In this document: positions 1 through 7,028 of the stretch, piece after piece
Layout: every line of letters starts with the position of its first letter
Numbering within the stretch: the stretch's first letter is position 1
NCBI GenBank assembly: GCA_030696465.1
Contig: JAUYSE010000134.1
Span: 1 to 19,395 of the forward strand
Source of the DNA: Legionellaceae bacterium
GTDB lineage: Bacteria; Pseudomonadota; Gammaproteobacteria; Legionellales; Legionellaceae
Length of the DNA stretch: 19,395 bases
Reading direction: 5' to 3'
Notes under the pieces: model-generated
Seen by the model: the letters and a program-made list of their open reading frames with translations, nothing else
What the model was told of the DNA's origin: nothing
The model's database searches: none
Position numbers and translations under genes: made by a program

Positions 1-755
1 TGTTAGAATTGGTTGAAATGGAAGTACGTGATCTATTGACCAGTTATAATTTCCCTGGGGATGATATTCCTATTGTTGCCGGATCAGCATTGAAGGCATT
101 AGAAGGTGATACGAGCGATATCGGTGTTCCAGCCATCAAGAAGTTGGTTGAAACAATGGATGCGTATATTCCTCAGCCTATCAGAAACTTAGATAAATCT
201 TTCTTATTACCGATTGAAGATGTGTTTTCTATTTCGGGTCGTGGTACGGTTGTTACGGGTCGCGTAGAAACCGGAATAGTGAAAGTGGGTGAAGAACTCG
301 AGATAGTGGGAATAAAAGACACTGTCAAGACAATATGTACTGGTGTTGAGATGTTTCGCAAGTTGCTAGATGAAGGACGTGCGGGCGACAACGTGGGTAT
401 ATTGTTACGAGGAACAAAGCGCGAAGATGTAGAACGTGGACAGGTGTTAGCAAAACCGGGGACTATCAAGCCGCATGTTAATTTTGAAGCGGAAGTCTAT
501 GTCTTGTCGAAAGAGGAAGGTGGCCGTCATACGCCGTTTTTCAATGGATACAGACCACAGTTTTATTTCCGGACAACAGATGTGACTGGGTCCTGTGATT
601 TACCTGCTGGTATAGAGATGGTTATGCCCGGAGATAATGTAAAGATACACGTAAAATTGCATGCTCCGATTGCGATGGATGAAGGATTGCGGTTTGCGAT
701 TCGAGAAGGCGGCCGTACAGTAGGTGCTGGCGTTGTAACTAAAATTGTGGAATAA
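1..755 (+). CDS. tuf: Elongation factor Tu, C-terminal 250 residues (5' truncated by window)
   Basis: The reading frame is open from base 3, with no start codon inside the window, and ends at TAA 753-755. EF-Tu is the GTPase that delivers aminoacyl-tRNA to the ribosomal A site in the cytoplasm. Visible are the end of the G domain with the guanine-contact motif GSALKALEG, then domain 2 (FLLPIEDVFSISGRGTVVTG, CTGVEMFRKLLDEG, GILLRG) and domain 3 (GGRHTPFF, GYRPQFYFRTTDVTG, MVMPGDN, RFAIREGGRTVGAGVV). The E. coli protein has 394 residues, so about 145 N-terminal residues, including the P-loop and NKCD motif, lie upstream. rpsJ follows after 11 bp, so tuf and the S10 genes are probably co-transcribed. 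Identity is certain from near-complete family similarity; whether a second tuf copy exists cannot be judged here. Confidence 0.98.
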   Translation, partial: LELVEMEVRDLLTSYNFPGDDIPIVAGSALKALEGDTSDIGVPAIKKLVETMDAYIPQPIRNLDKSFLLPIEDVFSISGRGTVVTGRVETGIVKVGEELEIVGIKDTVKTICTGVEMFRKLLDEGRAGDNVGILLRGTKREDVERGQVLAKPGTIKPHVNFEAEVYVLSKEEGGRHTPFFNGYRPQFYFRTTDVTGSCDLPAGIEMVMPGDNVKIHVKLHAPIAMDEGLRFAIREGGRTVGAGVVTKIVE

Positions 756-766
756 TCCGGTGGCTT

Positions 767-1084
767 ATGAGTAACCAAAATATAAAAATACGACTGAAAT
801 CATTTGATCATAGATTGATTGATATTTCAACGAAAGAAATAGTGGACACCGCTAAGCGCACTGGTGCGCAAATTCGTGGTCCAATTCCTTTGCCAATGCG
901 GAAAGAGAAATTCACGGTGTTGATTTCTCCTCATGCAAATAAAGATGCGCGAGATCAATATGAAATCCGCACTCATTTGCGTTTGGTAGTTATTGTTCAA
1001 CCCACTGATAAGACGGTAGATGCTTTAATGAAGTTAGATTTGGCAGCTGGCGTGGATGTGCAAATTAGCTTGGGCGACGAATAA
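767..1084 (+). CDS. rpsJ: 30S ribosomal protein S10 (NusE)
   Basis: S10 is a 30S head protein and, as NusE, a partner of NusB in transcription antitermination. The product has 105 residues against 103 in E. coli. It shows the family pattern KIRLKSFDHRLID near residues 7-19, the extended-loop segment RTGAQIRGPIPLP at 31-43 that reaches into the 30S head, and RTHLRLV near 68-74. The ATG at 767 lies 11 bp behind tuf with a weak GGTGG ribosome site at 759-763, so no separate S10 leader of the E. coli type is visible. The gene is followed by an unusually long 315-bp spacer holding a repeat element. Confidence 0.98.
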   Translation: MSNQNIKIRLKSFDHRLIDISTKEIVDTAKRTGAQIRGPIPLPMRKEKFTVLISPHANKDARDQYEIRTHLRLVVIVQPTDKTVDALMKLDLAAGVDVQISLGDE

Positions 1085-1210
1085 AGTCTTAGTCCTTTGA
1101 TGTTTGGCTTCTCTATTAATCGTCATCTTGTGACTCAGGCATAGGGTGACGGGTGAGTTAGTAACACTGTCGAATATTCAAGTAGGTATAAAGTGCATGT
1201 GTTAATATGC
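1085..1210. other. rpsJ-rplC spacer, left part without recognised function
   Basis: This is the left 126 bases of the 315-bp gap between rpsJ and rplC. I see no gene, no convincing promoter and no terminator with a T-tract here. A short stretch near 1171-1190 (TTCAAGT followed by GGTATA) loosely resembles the right end of the repeat that follows, so a decayed second repeat copy is possible but weakly supported. Confidence 0.4.
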
Positions 1211-1340
1211 CTATACTCACAGCGATTGGATTTTTGGCTAGGCACCAGTGAGCGATCTAAGAGTATGTGCGCTCAGTACATGACCGATGGTGGGCAAACT
1301 GGAAACACTGCCGAAAGTTCAAGTGCGCAGAGTATATATA
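1211..1340 (+). repeat. Dispersed intergenic repeat, copy 1 (130 bp, MITE-like)
   Basis: The left end CTATACTCACAG (1211-1222) is followed by ATTG and, nine bases later, CTAGG, the same spacing as in copy 2 at 3809. The right end 1321-1340 (AAGTGCGCAGAGTATATATA) matches copy 3 (8019-8038) at 19 of 20 bases. TATACTC at 1212-1218 and GAGTATA at 1330-1336 form terminal inverted repeats. The inside has a weak hairpin (ATGTGC/GTACAT near 1265-1280). No coding capacity is credible. It sits 59 bp before rplC. Orientation is arbitrary; all three copies lie the same way. The name MITE-like is inference from size, ends and lack of coding. Confidence 0.8.
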
Positions 1341-1345
1341 CTCTG
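1328..1345. repeat. 18-bp perfect palindrome
   Basis: CAGAGTATATATACTCTG equals its own reverse complement. It covers the right terminus of repeat copy 1 and the bases just beyond it. Copy 3 has the same left half but not the right half, so the perfect symmetry is specific to this copy. Confidence 0.9.
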
Positions 1346-1399
1346 GCCGAAATTTGCGTGCAAGAGTGTAGCAAAGTAATGTGGAATATGAGGTGAAAA

Positions 1400-2047
1400 A
1401 TGATAGGATTAATCGGTCGAAAAATCGGGATGACCCGTGTTTTGACAGAAGGTGGTGTTGCAATACCTGTGACGGTAGTTGAACTTACACCAAATAGAGT
1501 TTCTCAAATAAAGACTTTGGCGAAAGATGCGTATTCGGCGATTCAGGTTACTGCAGGTCAAGTCAAACCTAGTCGTTTGAGCAAGCCATTGGCTGGACAT
1601 TTTGCAAAAGCAGGTGTTGAGGCTGGCGACTTGAGAATAGAGTTTCGTATAGAAAATACTGAAGCTTATCAACTCGGTCAATTGCTGACGGTCGCTGACG
1701 TATTTGAGACAGGTGATTACGTAGATGTGGTTGCAACTTCTCGAGGGAAAGGTTTTCAAGGGGCTATTAAGCGACATAACTTTGCTACGCAAGATGCTAC
1801 CCATGGAAACTCATTATCGCATCGTGCACCAGGCTCCATTGGACAAAATCAATCCCCAGGACGTGTATTTAAAGGGAAAAAGATGGCTGGGCATCAAGGG
1901 AATGTACGTTGCACTACCCAAAATCTTCAAGTTGTTAAAATTGATGTAGATAGACATTTATTGTTGATAAAAGGTGCTATTCCAGGAGCTCCTGGTACTA
2001 AAGTAGAAGTAACACCTGCGGTCAAATTGCAGAAGAGGGCAGCGTAA
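1400..2047 (+). CDS. rplC: 50S ribosomal protein L3
   Basis: L3 is one of the two proteins that nucleate 50S assembly; it binds 23S rRNA close to the peptidyl transferase centre. The product has 215 residues (209 in E. coli). Family marks are GLIGRKIGMTRV at 3-14, RGKGFQGAIKRHNF at 115-128, HRAPGSIGQNQSPG at 141-154, the loop containing the glutamine methylated by PrmB in E. coli, and GKKMAGHQG at 159-167. The ATG at 1400 has a good GAGGTG ribosome site at 1390-1395. The stop overlaps the rplD start by one base (TAATG), which points to translational coupling. Confidence 0.98.
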   Translation: MIGLIGRKIGMTRVLTEGGVAIPVTVVELTPNRVSQIKTLAKDAYSAIQVTAGQVKPSRLSKPLAGHFAKAGVEAGDLRIEFRIENTEAYQLGQLLTVADVFETGDYVDVVATSRGKGFQGAIKRHNFATQDATHGNSLSHRAPGSIGQNQSPGRVFKGKKMAGHQGNVRCTTQNLQVVKIDVDRHLLLIKGAIPGAPGTKVEVTPAVKLQKRAA

Positions 2048-2652
2048 TGGAAATAACTACAATAGATACAGAGAAAAAGCTTCAGCTGAATGCTGAAATT
2101 TTCCAGTATGAATATAATGAAGGTTTGGTTTTTCAAGCAGTTCAAATGTTTTTGAACAATGCACGTTCAGGTAATAGTGCACAAAAGACCAGATCGGAAG
2201 TTCGTGGCGGCGGCAGAAAACCTTGGGCACAGAAAGGAACCGGTAGAGCAAGAGCTGGCTCCATTCGTAGTCCTTTATGGCGTGGTGGTGGTGTGACTTT
2301 TGCTGCAAAGAAGCGAGATTATTCACAAAAAATGAATAAAAAAATGTATAAAAGGGCGATGCGGAGTATAATATCGCAGCTATTGCGTAATGAAGATATG
2401 CTGATAGTGAGCCAGTTTGACTCTGAAACACCTAAAACAAAGAGTTTTTTGGTTAAAATGGAAGAGTTAGGGTTGAAAAATGCCTTAATAGTGAAAGATG
2501 AAATTACGGAAAATGATTATTTGGCTTCTCGTAATCTAATTGATTTTGATGTATGCGATGCGACTTGTGTTGATCCATATAATTTAATTCGATTTGAAAA
2601 AATATTAATTACAGAGTCAGCCTTGAAATTGGTTGAGGAGCAATTGCAATGA
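2047..2652 (+). CDS. rplD: 50S ribosomal protein L4
   Basis: L4 is an early-assembling 23S rRNA-binding protein. Its length of 201 residues equals that of E. coli. The basic, glycine-rich loop at about 40-88 (RGGGRKPWAQKGTGRARAGS, then SPLWRGGG) is the extension that lines the nascent-peptide exit tunnel and where macrolide-resistance changes occur in other bacteria. In E. coli L4 represses its own operon through a leader upstream of rpsJ; here rpsJ is directly behind tuf, so that leader is not seen. The gene overlaps rplC by one base and rplW by four (ATGA). Confidence 0.98.
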   Translation: MEITTIDTEKKLQLNAEIFQYEYNEGLVFQAVQMFLNNARSGNSAQKTRSEVRGGGRKPWAQKGTGRARAGSIRSPLWRGGGVTFAAKKRDYSQKMNKKMYKRAMRSIISQLLRNEDMLIVSQFDSETPKTKSFLVKMEELGLKNALIVKDEITENDYLASRNLIDFDVCDATCVDPYNLIRFEKILITESALKLVEEQLQ

Positions 2653-2945
2653 ATCAAGAAAGAATATTAATGGTATTGCGAGCCTCTCATGTTTCTGAAA
2701 AATCAACAGGATTGGCAGACAAGTGTAAACAGTTTGTTTTTAAAGTATTAAAAACAGCGACAAAAACTGAAGTGATGCAAGCGGTAGAGTCCTTATTTTC
2801 TGTGAAAGTGATGAATGTCACTACTTTGAATGTTCAGGGTAAGACGAAACGCTTTAAAAATAAAATGGGTCGACGTTCAGACTGGAAAAAAGCGTATGTA
2901 CGTCTACAGCCTGGCTATGATATCGATTTTACCGCTATTCAATAA
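2649..2945 (+). CDS. rplW: 50S ribosomal protein L23
   Basis: L23 sits at the exit of the peptide tunnel and docks trigger factor and the signal recognition particle. The product has 98 residues (100 in E. coli). The N-terminal ILMVLRASHVSEKST, the central VFKVLKTATKTEV and the basic loop VQGKTKRFKNKMGRRSDWKK near residues 63-82 are typical. It begins inside the last codons of rplD (ATG at 2649, TGA at 2650-2652) and ends 12 bp before rplB. Confidence 0.98.
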   Translation: MNQERILMVLRASHVSEKSTGLADKCKQFVFKVLKTATKTEVMQAVESLFSVKVMNVTTLNVQGKTKRFKNKMGRRSDWKKAYVRLQPGYDIDFTAIQ

Positions 2946-2957
2946 AGGCAGATTGCG

Positions 2958-3782
2958 ATGGTACTAGTAATTTCAAAACCAACTTCTCCTGGCAAACGTG
3001 GGGAGATAAAAGTTGTACATAAAAACATTCATAAAGGGCAGCCTTATTCTCCGTTGGTTGAAGCCAAGAAGAAAACAGGTGGCAGAAATAATCAAGGTAG
3101 GTTGACGGTTCGCCATATTGGTGGTGGAGCAAAACAAAAATACCGACTTATTGATTTTAAAAGAAATAAAGACGGTATTTCTGCAAAAGTTGAGCGTATT
3201 GAGTATGATCCAAATCGTTCAGCCTTGATTGCATTATTACTGTACAAGGACGGGGAAAGAAGGTATATTATAGCACCTGCCGATTTGAAGGCAGGAGATC
3301 AGGTCCAAAGTGGAGATGATGTGGCGATTGCTGTGGGTAATTGTTTACCACTGCGACACATTCCCATTGGTACCGTGATTCATTGCGTAGAATTAAAGCC
3401 CGGAAAAGGTGCTCAGCTCTTAAGAAGTGCTGGTTGCTCTGGCCAGTTGGTTGCAAAAGATGGTCTTTATGTTACCGTGCGTTTACGTTCGGGAGAGATG
3501 AGGAAAATATTATCTACTTGTCGTGCAGTTATTGGTGAGGTTGGTAATAGTGAGCATAACCTTCGCTCTCTTGGAAAAGCCGGTGCAACGCGTTGGCGTG
3601 GTATTCGACCAACAGTGCGTGGTGTTGCTATGAATCCTGTGGATCACCCACATGGTGGTGGAGAAGGTAGAACTTCTGGTGGTAGACATCCTGTGTCGCC
3701 TTGGGGAGTTCCAACCAAAGGGTACAAAACACGTAAAAATAAACGTACACAGCGTTTTATTGTACGGAAAAGAGATAAGTAG
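2958..3782 (+). CDS. rplB: 50S ribosomal protein L2
   Basis: L2 is needed for subunit association and sits near the peptidyl transferase centre. Its 274 residues compare with 273 in E. coli. The C-terminal signature GVAMNPVDHPHGGGEGR at 222-238 contains H230, which corresponds to the functionally important His229 of E. coli, and is followed by GGRHPVSPWG at 241-250 and the basic tail. The N-terminal RNA-binding part shows GGRNNQGRLTVRHIGGG at 41-57. The ribosome site is modest (AAAGGCAG before ATG). Behind it lies a 221-bp spacer that holds repeat copy 2. Confidence 0.98.
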   Translation: MVLVISKPTSPGKRGEIKVVHKNIHKGQPYSPLVEAKKKTGGRNNQGRLTVRHIGGGAKQKYRLIDFKRNKDGISAKVERIEYDPNRSALIALLLYKDGERRYIIAPADLKAGDQVQSGDDVAIAVGNCLPLRHIPIGTVIHCVELKPGKGAQLLRSAGCSGQLVAKDGLYVTVRLRSGEMRKILSTCRAVIGEVGNSEHNLRSLGKAGATRWRGIRPTVRGVAMNPVDHPHGGGEGRTSGGRHPVSPWGVPTKGYKTRKNKRTQRFIVRKRDK

Positions 3783-3808
3783 TGATATTTGGGCCTGGGC
3801 ATGAATTA

Positions 3809-3939
3809 CTATACTCACAGTAATTGAGCTTTCAACTAGGTGCAAGAGCGTAAAGCAAAGAAGTGTACGACAGTACACTCCCGACGTGGTACGCACTTGC
3901 AATAATGATGAAAACTCAAAAGTGAGAAGTGTATATCCA
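3809..3939 (+). repeat. Dispersed intergenic repeat, copy 2 (131 bp, MITE-like)
   Basis: The left end CTATACTCACAG (3809-3820) is identical to copy 1 over 12 bases, with ATTG and CTAGG at the same spacing. The right end 3920-3939 (AAGTGAGAAGTGTATATCCA) matches copy 3 at 16 of 20 bases. The left end can fold by AATTACT (3804-3810) pairing AGTAATT (3819-3825). A perfect internal hairpin AGTGTAC-GACA-GTACACT occupies 3862-3879. It starts 26 bp after rplB and ends 64 bp before rpsS. No coding content. Confidence 0.8.
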
Positions 3940-3958
3940 GGTCAATTGTTAACGTAAT

Positions 3959-3979
3959 ATAGCAGTATTAGTCTGCTGT
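3959..3979 (+). promoter_or_regulatory. Small stem-loop between repeat copy 2 and rpsS
   Basis: AGCAG (3961-3965) pairs with CTGCT (3973-3977) around a seven-base loop, extendable by a wobble and an A-T pair. No T-tract follows, so it is not a terminator. It lies about 25 bp before the rpsS ribosome site; any role is unknown. Confidence 0.35.
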
Positions 3980-4003
3980 GTTGATACAAGTGAGGATTGG
4001 AAC

Positions 4004-4285
4004 GTGGCACGATCGATTCGTAAGGGCCCATATATAGCTGAACACTTATATAAAAAAGTGATAGCAGCAATGGAATCACGGTCTAAGAAGCCGATAAAAA
4101 CATGGTCTAGAGATTCAGTGATTATTCCTGAAATGATAGATCTTACCATTGGTGTTCATAATGGCCAAAATCATATTCCAGTATACATTACGGATAATAT
4201 GGTTGGTCACAAACTTGGTGAGTTTGCTCTTACCCGAACATTTAAAGGGCACTCCGGTGATAGAAAAGCGAAGAGTACAAAGTAA
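4004..4285 (+). CDS. rpsS: 30S ribosomal protein S19
   Basis: S19 forms a complex with S13 in the 30S head, near the A-site tRNA. The product has 93 residues (92 in E. coli). The start MARSIRKGPYIAEHLYKKV, the middle IKTWSRDSVIIPEMIDLTI and the end EFALTRTFKGHSGDRKAK are characteristic. The start codon is GTG at 4004, chosen because it gives the family N-terminus and has GAGGA at 3992-3996 seven bases ahead. rplV follows after 9 bp. Confidence 0.98.
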   Translation: MARSIRKGPYIAEHLYKKVIAAMESRSKKPIKTWSRDSVIIPEMIDLTIGVHNGQNHIPVYITDNMVGHKLGEFALTRTFKGHSGDRKAKSTK

Positions 4286-4294
4286 GAGGCCGCT

Positions 4295-4630
4295 ATGGAA
4301 GTAACAGCACAACTCAAAGGGGCAGGAATATCTGCTCAGAAAACAAGATTGGTTGCGAATCTTATCAGACAAATGAATGTTTCGCGTGCGGTAGATGTAT
4401 TGAAGTTTACACAGAAAAAAGCTGCTAAAATTATATTGAAGCTTTTAGAATCTGTGTTAGCGAATGCAGAAAATAACTATGGTGCTGATATTGACCAGTT
4501 AAAAATTTCTACCATACATGTAGATGAAGCTGCCACTCTAAAGCGTATGTCTCCTCGTGCAAAAGGTCGAGGTAACCGTATATGCAAGAGAACAAGTCAT
4601 ATTACAATTATAGTATCTGATGGGGAATAA
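4295..4630 (+). CDS. rplV: 50S ribosomal protein L22
   Basis: L22 binds 23S rRNA, and its long beta-hairpin lines the exit tunnel. It has 111 residues (110 in E. coli). The helix segment KTRLVANLIRQMNVSRAVDVL at 16-36 and the tunnel hairpin TLKRMSPRAKGRGNRICKRT at 81-100, ending SHITIIVSD, are family hallmarks. The hairpin is intact, without the small deletions known from macrolide-resistant mutants elsewhere. It is separated from rpsC by only two bases. Confidence 0.98.
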   Translation: MEVTAQLKGAGISAQKTRLVANLIRQMNVSRAVDVLKFTQKKAAKIILKLLESVLANAENNYGADIDQLKISTIHVDEAATLKRMSPRAKGRGNRICKRTSHITIIVSDGE

Positions 4631-4632
4631 TA

Positions 4633-5280
4633 ATGGGACAAAAAGTTAATCCTATTGGCATACGCTTAGGAATTATCAAAACTTGGAATTCAAAGTGGTA
4701 CGCTAATAAGAATTATCAGAAGTTTTTGAATGAAGATATTGAATTACGTAAAACTCTGAAGAAAAAGTTATTTGCTGCAGCAATTAGTTCTATACAAATT
4801 GCGCGCCCAGCGAATAATGCAGTGGTTACGATTCAATCTGCACGTCCCGGTGTTATTATTGGCAAGAAAGGTGGTGGTATCGAAGCCCTGCGCGCTGAAA
4901 TAGCTAAACAATTAGGGGTGTCAGTTCATCTGAATATTGAAGAAGTAAAACGCCCAGAGTTGGATGCTACATTAGTTGCAGAAAGTATTGCACAACAACT
5001 TGAGCAACGTGTAATGTTTCGCCGAGCAATGAAACGTGCAGTGACTTCTGCAATGAAGTTAGGTGCGAAAGGTATCAAAATTAATGTGGGTGGCCGGTTG
5101 GCTGGTGCGGAAATTGCGAGAAGCGAAATGTATAAGGAAGGTCGTGTTCCTTTACATACGTTTAGAGCGGATATCGATTATGGAGTTGCTGAAGCAAAAA
5201 CAACTTACGGTATTATCGGGATAAAAGTCTGGATTTTCAAAGGCGAAGTAATGCCACAGAAGAAAAAACAGGACTTTTAA
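4633..5280 (+). CDS. rpsC: 30S ribosomal protein S3
   Basis: S3 lies at the mRNA entry tunnel of the 30S subunit and contributes to its helicase activity. It starts MGQKVNPIGIRLGI. The KH domain shows the GxxG loop GKKG at 77-80 within PGVIIGKKGGGIEALR. The C-terminal domain has KGIKINVGGRLAGAEIAR and the end motif YGVAEAKTTYGIIGIKVWIFKGE. The length of 215 residues is shorter than the 233 of E. coli because the variable C-terminal tail is short. A 70-bp spacer with a promoter candidate follows. Confidence 0.98.
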   Translation: MGQKVNPIGIRLGIIKTWNSKWYANKNYQKFLNEDIELRKTLKKKLFAAAISSIQIARPANNAVVTIQSARPGVIIGKKGGGIEALRAEIAKQLGVSVHLNIEEVKRPELDATLVAESIAQQLEQRVMFRRAMKRAVTSAMKLGAKGIKINVGGRLAGAEIARSEMYKEGRVPLHTFRADIDYGVAEAKTTYGIIGIKVWIFKGEVMPQKKKQDF

Positions 5281-5293
5281 GGTATTGTATTGG

Positions 5294-5321
5294 TTGACGA
5301 TATTGTGCCGTTAAATAGTAT
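5294..5321 (+). promoter_or_regulatory. Possible internal promoter upstream of rplP
   Basis: TTGACG (5294-5299, five of six matches to the -35 consensus), a 16-base spacer and TAGTAT (5316-5321, four of six matches) lie in the 70-bp spacer between rpsC and rplP. The low GC of the region raises the chance of a false match, so this is a weak call. Confidence 0.35.
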
Positions 5322-5350
5322 TTATTAAAGGAAATTGCTGAGGAATCGTT

Positions 5351-5764
5351 ATGTTACAGCCTAAGCGTACTAAATATAGAAAACAAATGAAGGGTCGTAA
5401 TAGAGGCCTGGCCTTACGAGGAAACTCTGTATCGTTTGGTGAATTTGGAATGAAAGCTCTCGACCGGGGTTGGCTAACCTCTCGGCAGATTGAAGCTGCT
5501 CGACGAGCTATGACACGGTATATTAAGCGTGGAGGAAAGATCTGGATCAGAGTTTTTCCAGATAAGCCAATTACGCAAAAACCACTTGAAGTAAGACAAG
5601 GAAGTGGTAAAGGGAATGTAGAGTATTGGGTTGCAGTTATTCAACCAGGTAAGATGTTGTTTGAAATTGAAGGGGTTTCGCGCGAAGTAGCAATGGAAGC
5701 CTTTAATTTAGCTAAAGCAAAATTGCCATTTAAAGTGGCTTTTGAAGAAAGAAAGGTGATGTGA
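5351..5764 (+). CDS. rplP: 50S ribosomal protein L16
   Basis: L16 contacts the A- and P-site tRNAs on the 50S subunit and is a late assembly protein. Its 137 residues compare with 136 in E. coli. The marks are MLQPKRTKYRKQMKGRNRG at 1-19, LTSRQIEAARRAMTRYIKRG at 42-61, FPDKPITQKP at 69-78 and the loop VRQGSGKGNVEYWVA at 81-95. R82 there corresponds to the arginine hydroxylated in E. coli. GAGGA at 5340-5344 is a good ribosome site. The stop overlaps the rpmC start (TGATG). Confidence 0.98.
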   Translation: MLQPKRTKYRKQMKGRNRGLALRGNSVSFGEFGMKALDRGWLTSRQIEAARRAMTRYIKRGGKIWIRVFPDKPITQKPLEVRQGSGKGNVEYWVAVIQPGKMLFEIEGVSREVAMEAFNLAKAKLPFKVAFEERKVM

Positions 5765-5955
5765 TGAAATCGACTGCAGAATTGAGAGCAATGTCACAGA
5801 GTGATTTATTAGAAGAATTATTGGGTTTGCGAAAAGAACAATTCAAAATGCGTATGCAGAAAGCAAATGATATGCTGGAAAAAACTCATAAAGTCACGAT
5901 GGTGAGAAGAGCGATTGCTCGGATTAAAACGATAATGACGGAAATCTCGGAGTAA
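5764..5955 (+). CDS. rpmC: 50S ribosomal protein L29
   Basis: L29 lies beside L23 at the tunnel exit. I chose the ATG at 5764, which gives 63 residues beginning MKSTAELRAM as in the family; a GTG one codon earlier (5761) is also possible. The two-helix pattern ELRAMSQSDLLEELLGLRKEQFKMRMQ, here broken over two lines of the alpha-hairpin, and the end RRAIARIKTIMTE fit L29. The start overlaps the rplP stop (TGATG), and rpsQ begins four bases after its end. Confidence 0.97.
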   Translation: MKSTAELRAMSQSDLLEELLGLRKEQFKMRMQKANDMLEKTHKVTMVRRAIARIKTIMTEISE

Positions 5956-5959
5956 AGTT

Positions 5960-6226
5960 ATGCACGCTTCTGTTGCAAGTGAAGAAAATAGTCTTCAAAA
6001 ATCAGTTGTAGGTAAAGTGGTCAGCATTAAAATGCAAAAGACCATCGTTGTTCAAATTGAGCGTAGTATTACGCATCCGAAGTATGGAAAAATTCTTCGG
6101 AGACAAACAAAACTTTATGCGCATGATGAAAGTCAAGTTTGTAAAATGGGTGATGTCGTACGTATTAAGCAATCTAGACCAATGTCAAAATTAAAAACTT
6201 GGGTTTTGGTGGAAGTTGTAAGTTAG
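5960..6226 (+). CDS. rpsQ: 30S ribosomal protein S17
   Basis: S17 is a primary 16S rRNA-binding protein of OB-fold type. It has 88 residues (84 in E. coli) with a slightly longer N-terminus. Family segments are VVGKVVSIKMQKTIVVQIER at 16-35, HPKYGKILRRQTKLYAHDE at 39-57 and the end GDVVRIKQSRPMSKLKTWVLV. The ribosome site is poor (GGAGTAAAG directly before ATG), consistent with coupling to rpmC four bases upstream. This is the last gene of the S10 block, and an 86-bp spacer with a promoter candidate follows. Confidence 0.97.
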   Translation: MHASVASEENSLQKSVVGKVVSIKMQKTIVVQIERSITHPKYGKILRRQTKLYAHDESQVCKMGDVVRIKQSRPMSKLKTWVLVEVVS

Positions 6227-6245
6227 ATTGATTTTAAATTATATA

Positions 6246-6274
6246 TTTCAAAAGTCGCTAGACATTGATATAAT
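6246..6274 (+). promoter_or_regulatory. Candidate spc-operon promoter upstream of rplN
   Basis: A full extended -10 motif, TGATATAAT, spans 6266-6274 (TATAAT at 6269-6274). Seventeen bases upstream, TTTCAA (6246-6251) is a weak -35, as is common with extended -10 promoters. Transcription would start near 6281, giving a leader of about 30 bases before rplN. E. coli has its spc promoter at exactly this gene boundary, which supports the call. Confidence 0.65.
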
Positions 6275-6312
6275 CTGCAACCTTTATGCGTTGTGGATAG
6301 TGGGAGAATATT

Positions 6313-6678
6313 ATGATACAAATGCAAACAGTGCTTGAAGTTGCAGATAATAGTGGGGCACGCAAAGTAATGTGTATCAAAGTCTTAGGTGGTTCGCACA
6401 GAAGATATGCACGCATAGGGGACATTATAAAGGTGACTGTTAAAGATGCTATCCCTAGAAGTAAAGTAAAAAAGGGTTCAGTATTGAAGGCAGTGGTAGT
6501 TCGGACGGCGAAGGGTGTTCGACGTGATGATGGTTCTATAATTCGATTTGATGGCAATGCTGCTGTCTTGTTGAGCAACCAAAATGAACCGATTGGAACA
6601 CGTATTTTTGGCCCGGTTACGCGCGAGCTTAGAGAAAAATTCATGAAAATTATTTCGCTTGCGGAAGAAGTACTGTAA
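6313..6678 (+). CDS. rplN: 50S ribosomal protein L14
   Basis: L14 sits at the subunit interface and is also the target of the silencing factor RsfS. It has 121 residues (123 in E. coli). MIQMQTVLEVADNSGARKVM at 1-20, KVLGGSHRRYARIGDI, RTAKGVRRDDGSIIRFDGN and the end GPVTRELREKFMKIISLA are diagnostic. GGGAGAA at 6301-6307 is the ribosome site. It is probably the first gene read from the promoter candidate at 6246-6274. rplX follows after 10 bp. Confidence 0.98.
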   Translation: MIQMQTVLEVADNSGARKVMCIKVLGGSHRRYARIGDIIKVTVKDAIPRSKVKKGSVLKAVVVRTAKGVRRDDGSIIRFDGNAAVLLSNQNEPIGTRIFGPVTRELREKFMKIISLAEEVL

Positions 6679-6688
6679 GGGGTTTGTA

Positions 6689-7015
6689 ATGAAACGTATA
6701 AAAAAAGGTGACACGGTTGTTGTTACAACAGGTAGAAGTAAAAACCATGTAGGTAAAATCCTACGACTGAAAGAAAATAAAGTAATAGTTGAAGGTGCTA
6801 ATTTAGTCACTAAACATGTTAAGCCTAACCCCAATCTGCAAATTGAGGGTGGACGAATTCAAAAAGAATCGCTTATTCATGTGTCTAATGTTGCATTATA
6901 TAATCCAACTACAAAGAAAGCAGATAAAGTTGGATTTAGATTTGTGGACAAAAATGGCAGTCAAGTGAAGGTTAGATACTTTAAGTCTAACCAAGAGATC
7001 GTTGATCAGGTTTAA
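6689..7015 (+). CDS. rplX: 50S ribosomal protein L24
   Basis: L24 starts 50S assembly by binding the 5' end of 23S rRNA. I chose the ATG at 6689 (108 residues; E. coli 104) because it gives the family start MKRIKKGDTVVVTTGRSKN with a KOW motif and is preceded by AAGGGG at 6677-6682. An in-frame ATG-like start at 6659 would overlap the end of rplN and add ten residues unlike the family. LIHVSNVALYNP and GFRFVDKNGSQVKVRYFKS mark the C-terminal half. rplE follows after 13 bp. Confidence 0.96.
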   Translation: MKRIKKGDTVVVTTGRSKNHVGKILRLKENKVIVEGANLVTKHVKPNPNLQIEGGRIQKESLIHVSNVALYNPTTKKADKVGFRFVDKNGSQVKVRYFKSNQEIVDQV

Positions 7016-7028
7016 TTGGATAATTGCG

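Noticed and set aside
1193..1396. Open frame of 67 codons on the plus strand in the rpsJ-rplC spacer
   Set aside because: It runs through the repeat element, has no ribosome site or family resemblance, and the same repeat in other spacers does not preserve the frame.
3841..3902. Terminator in the rplB-rpsS spacer from the AGTGTAC/GTACACT stem
   Set aside because: No T-tract follows the stem, and the downstream genes rpsS to rpsQ have no better promoter to replace read-through.
6659..6688. Ten-residue upstream extension of rplX overlapping rplN
   Set aside because: The start at 6689 gives the canonical L24 N-terminus and has AAGGGG in front of it.
7002..7028. Nine-residue upstream extension of rplE overlapping rplX
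   Set aside because: The ATG at 7029 matches the L5 family start; the extra residues do not.
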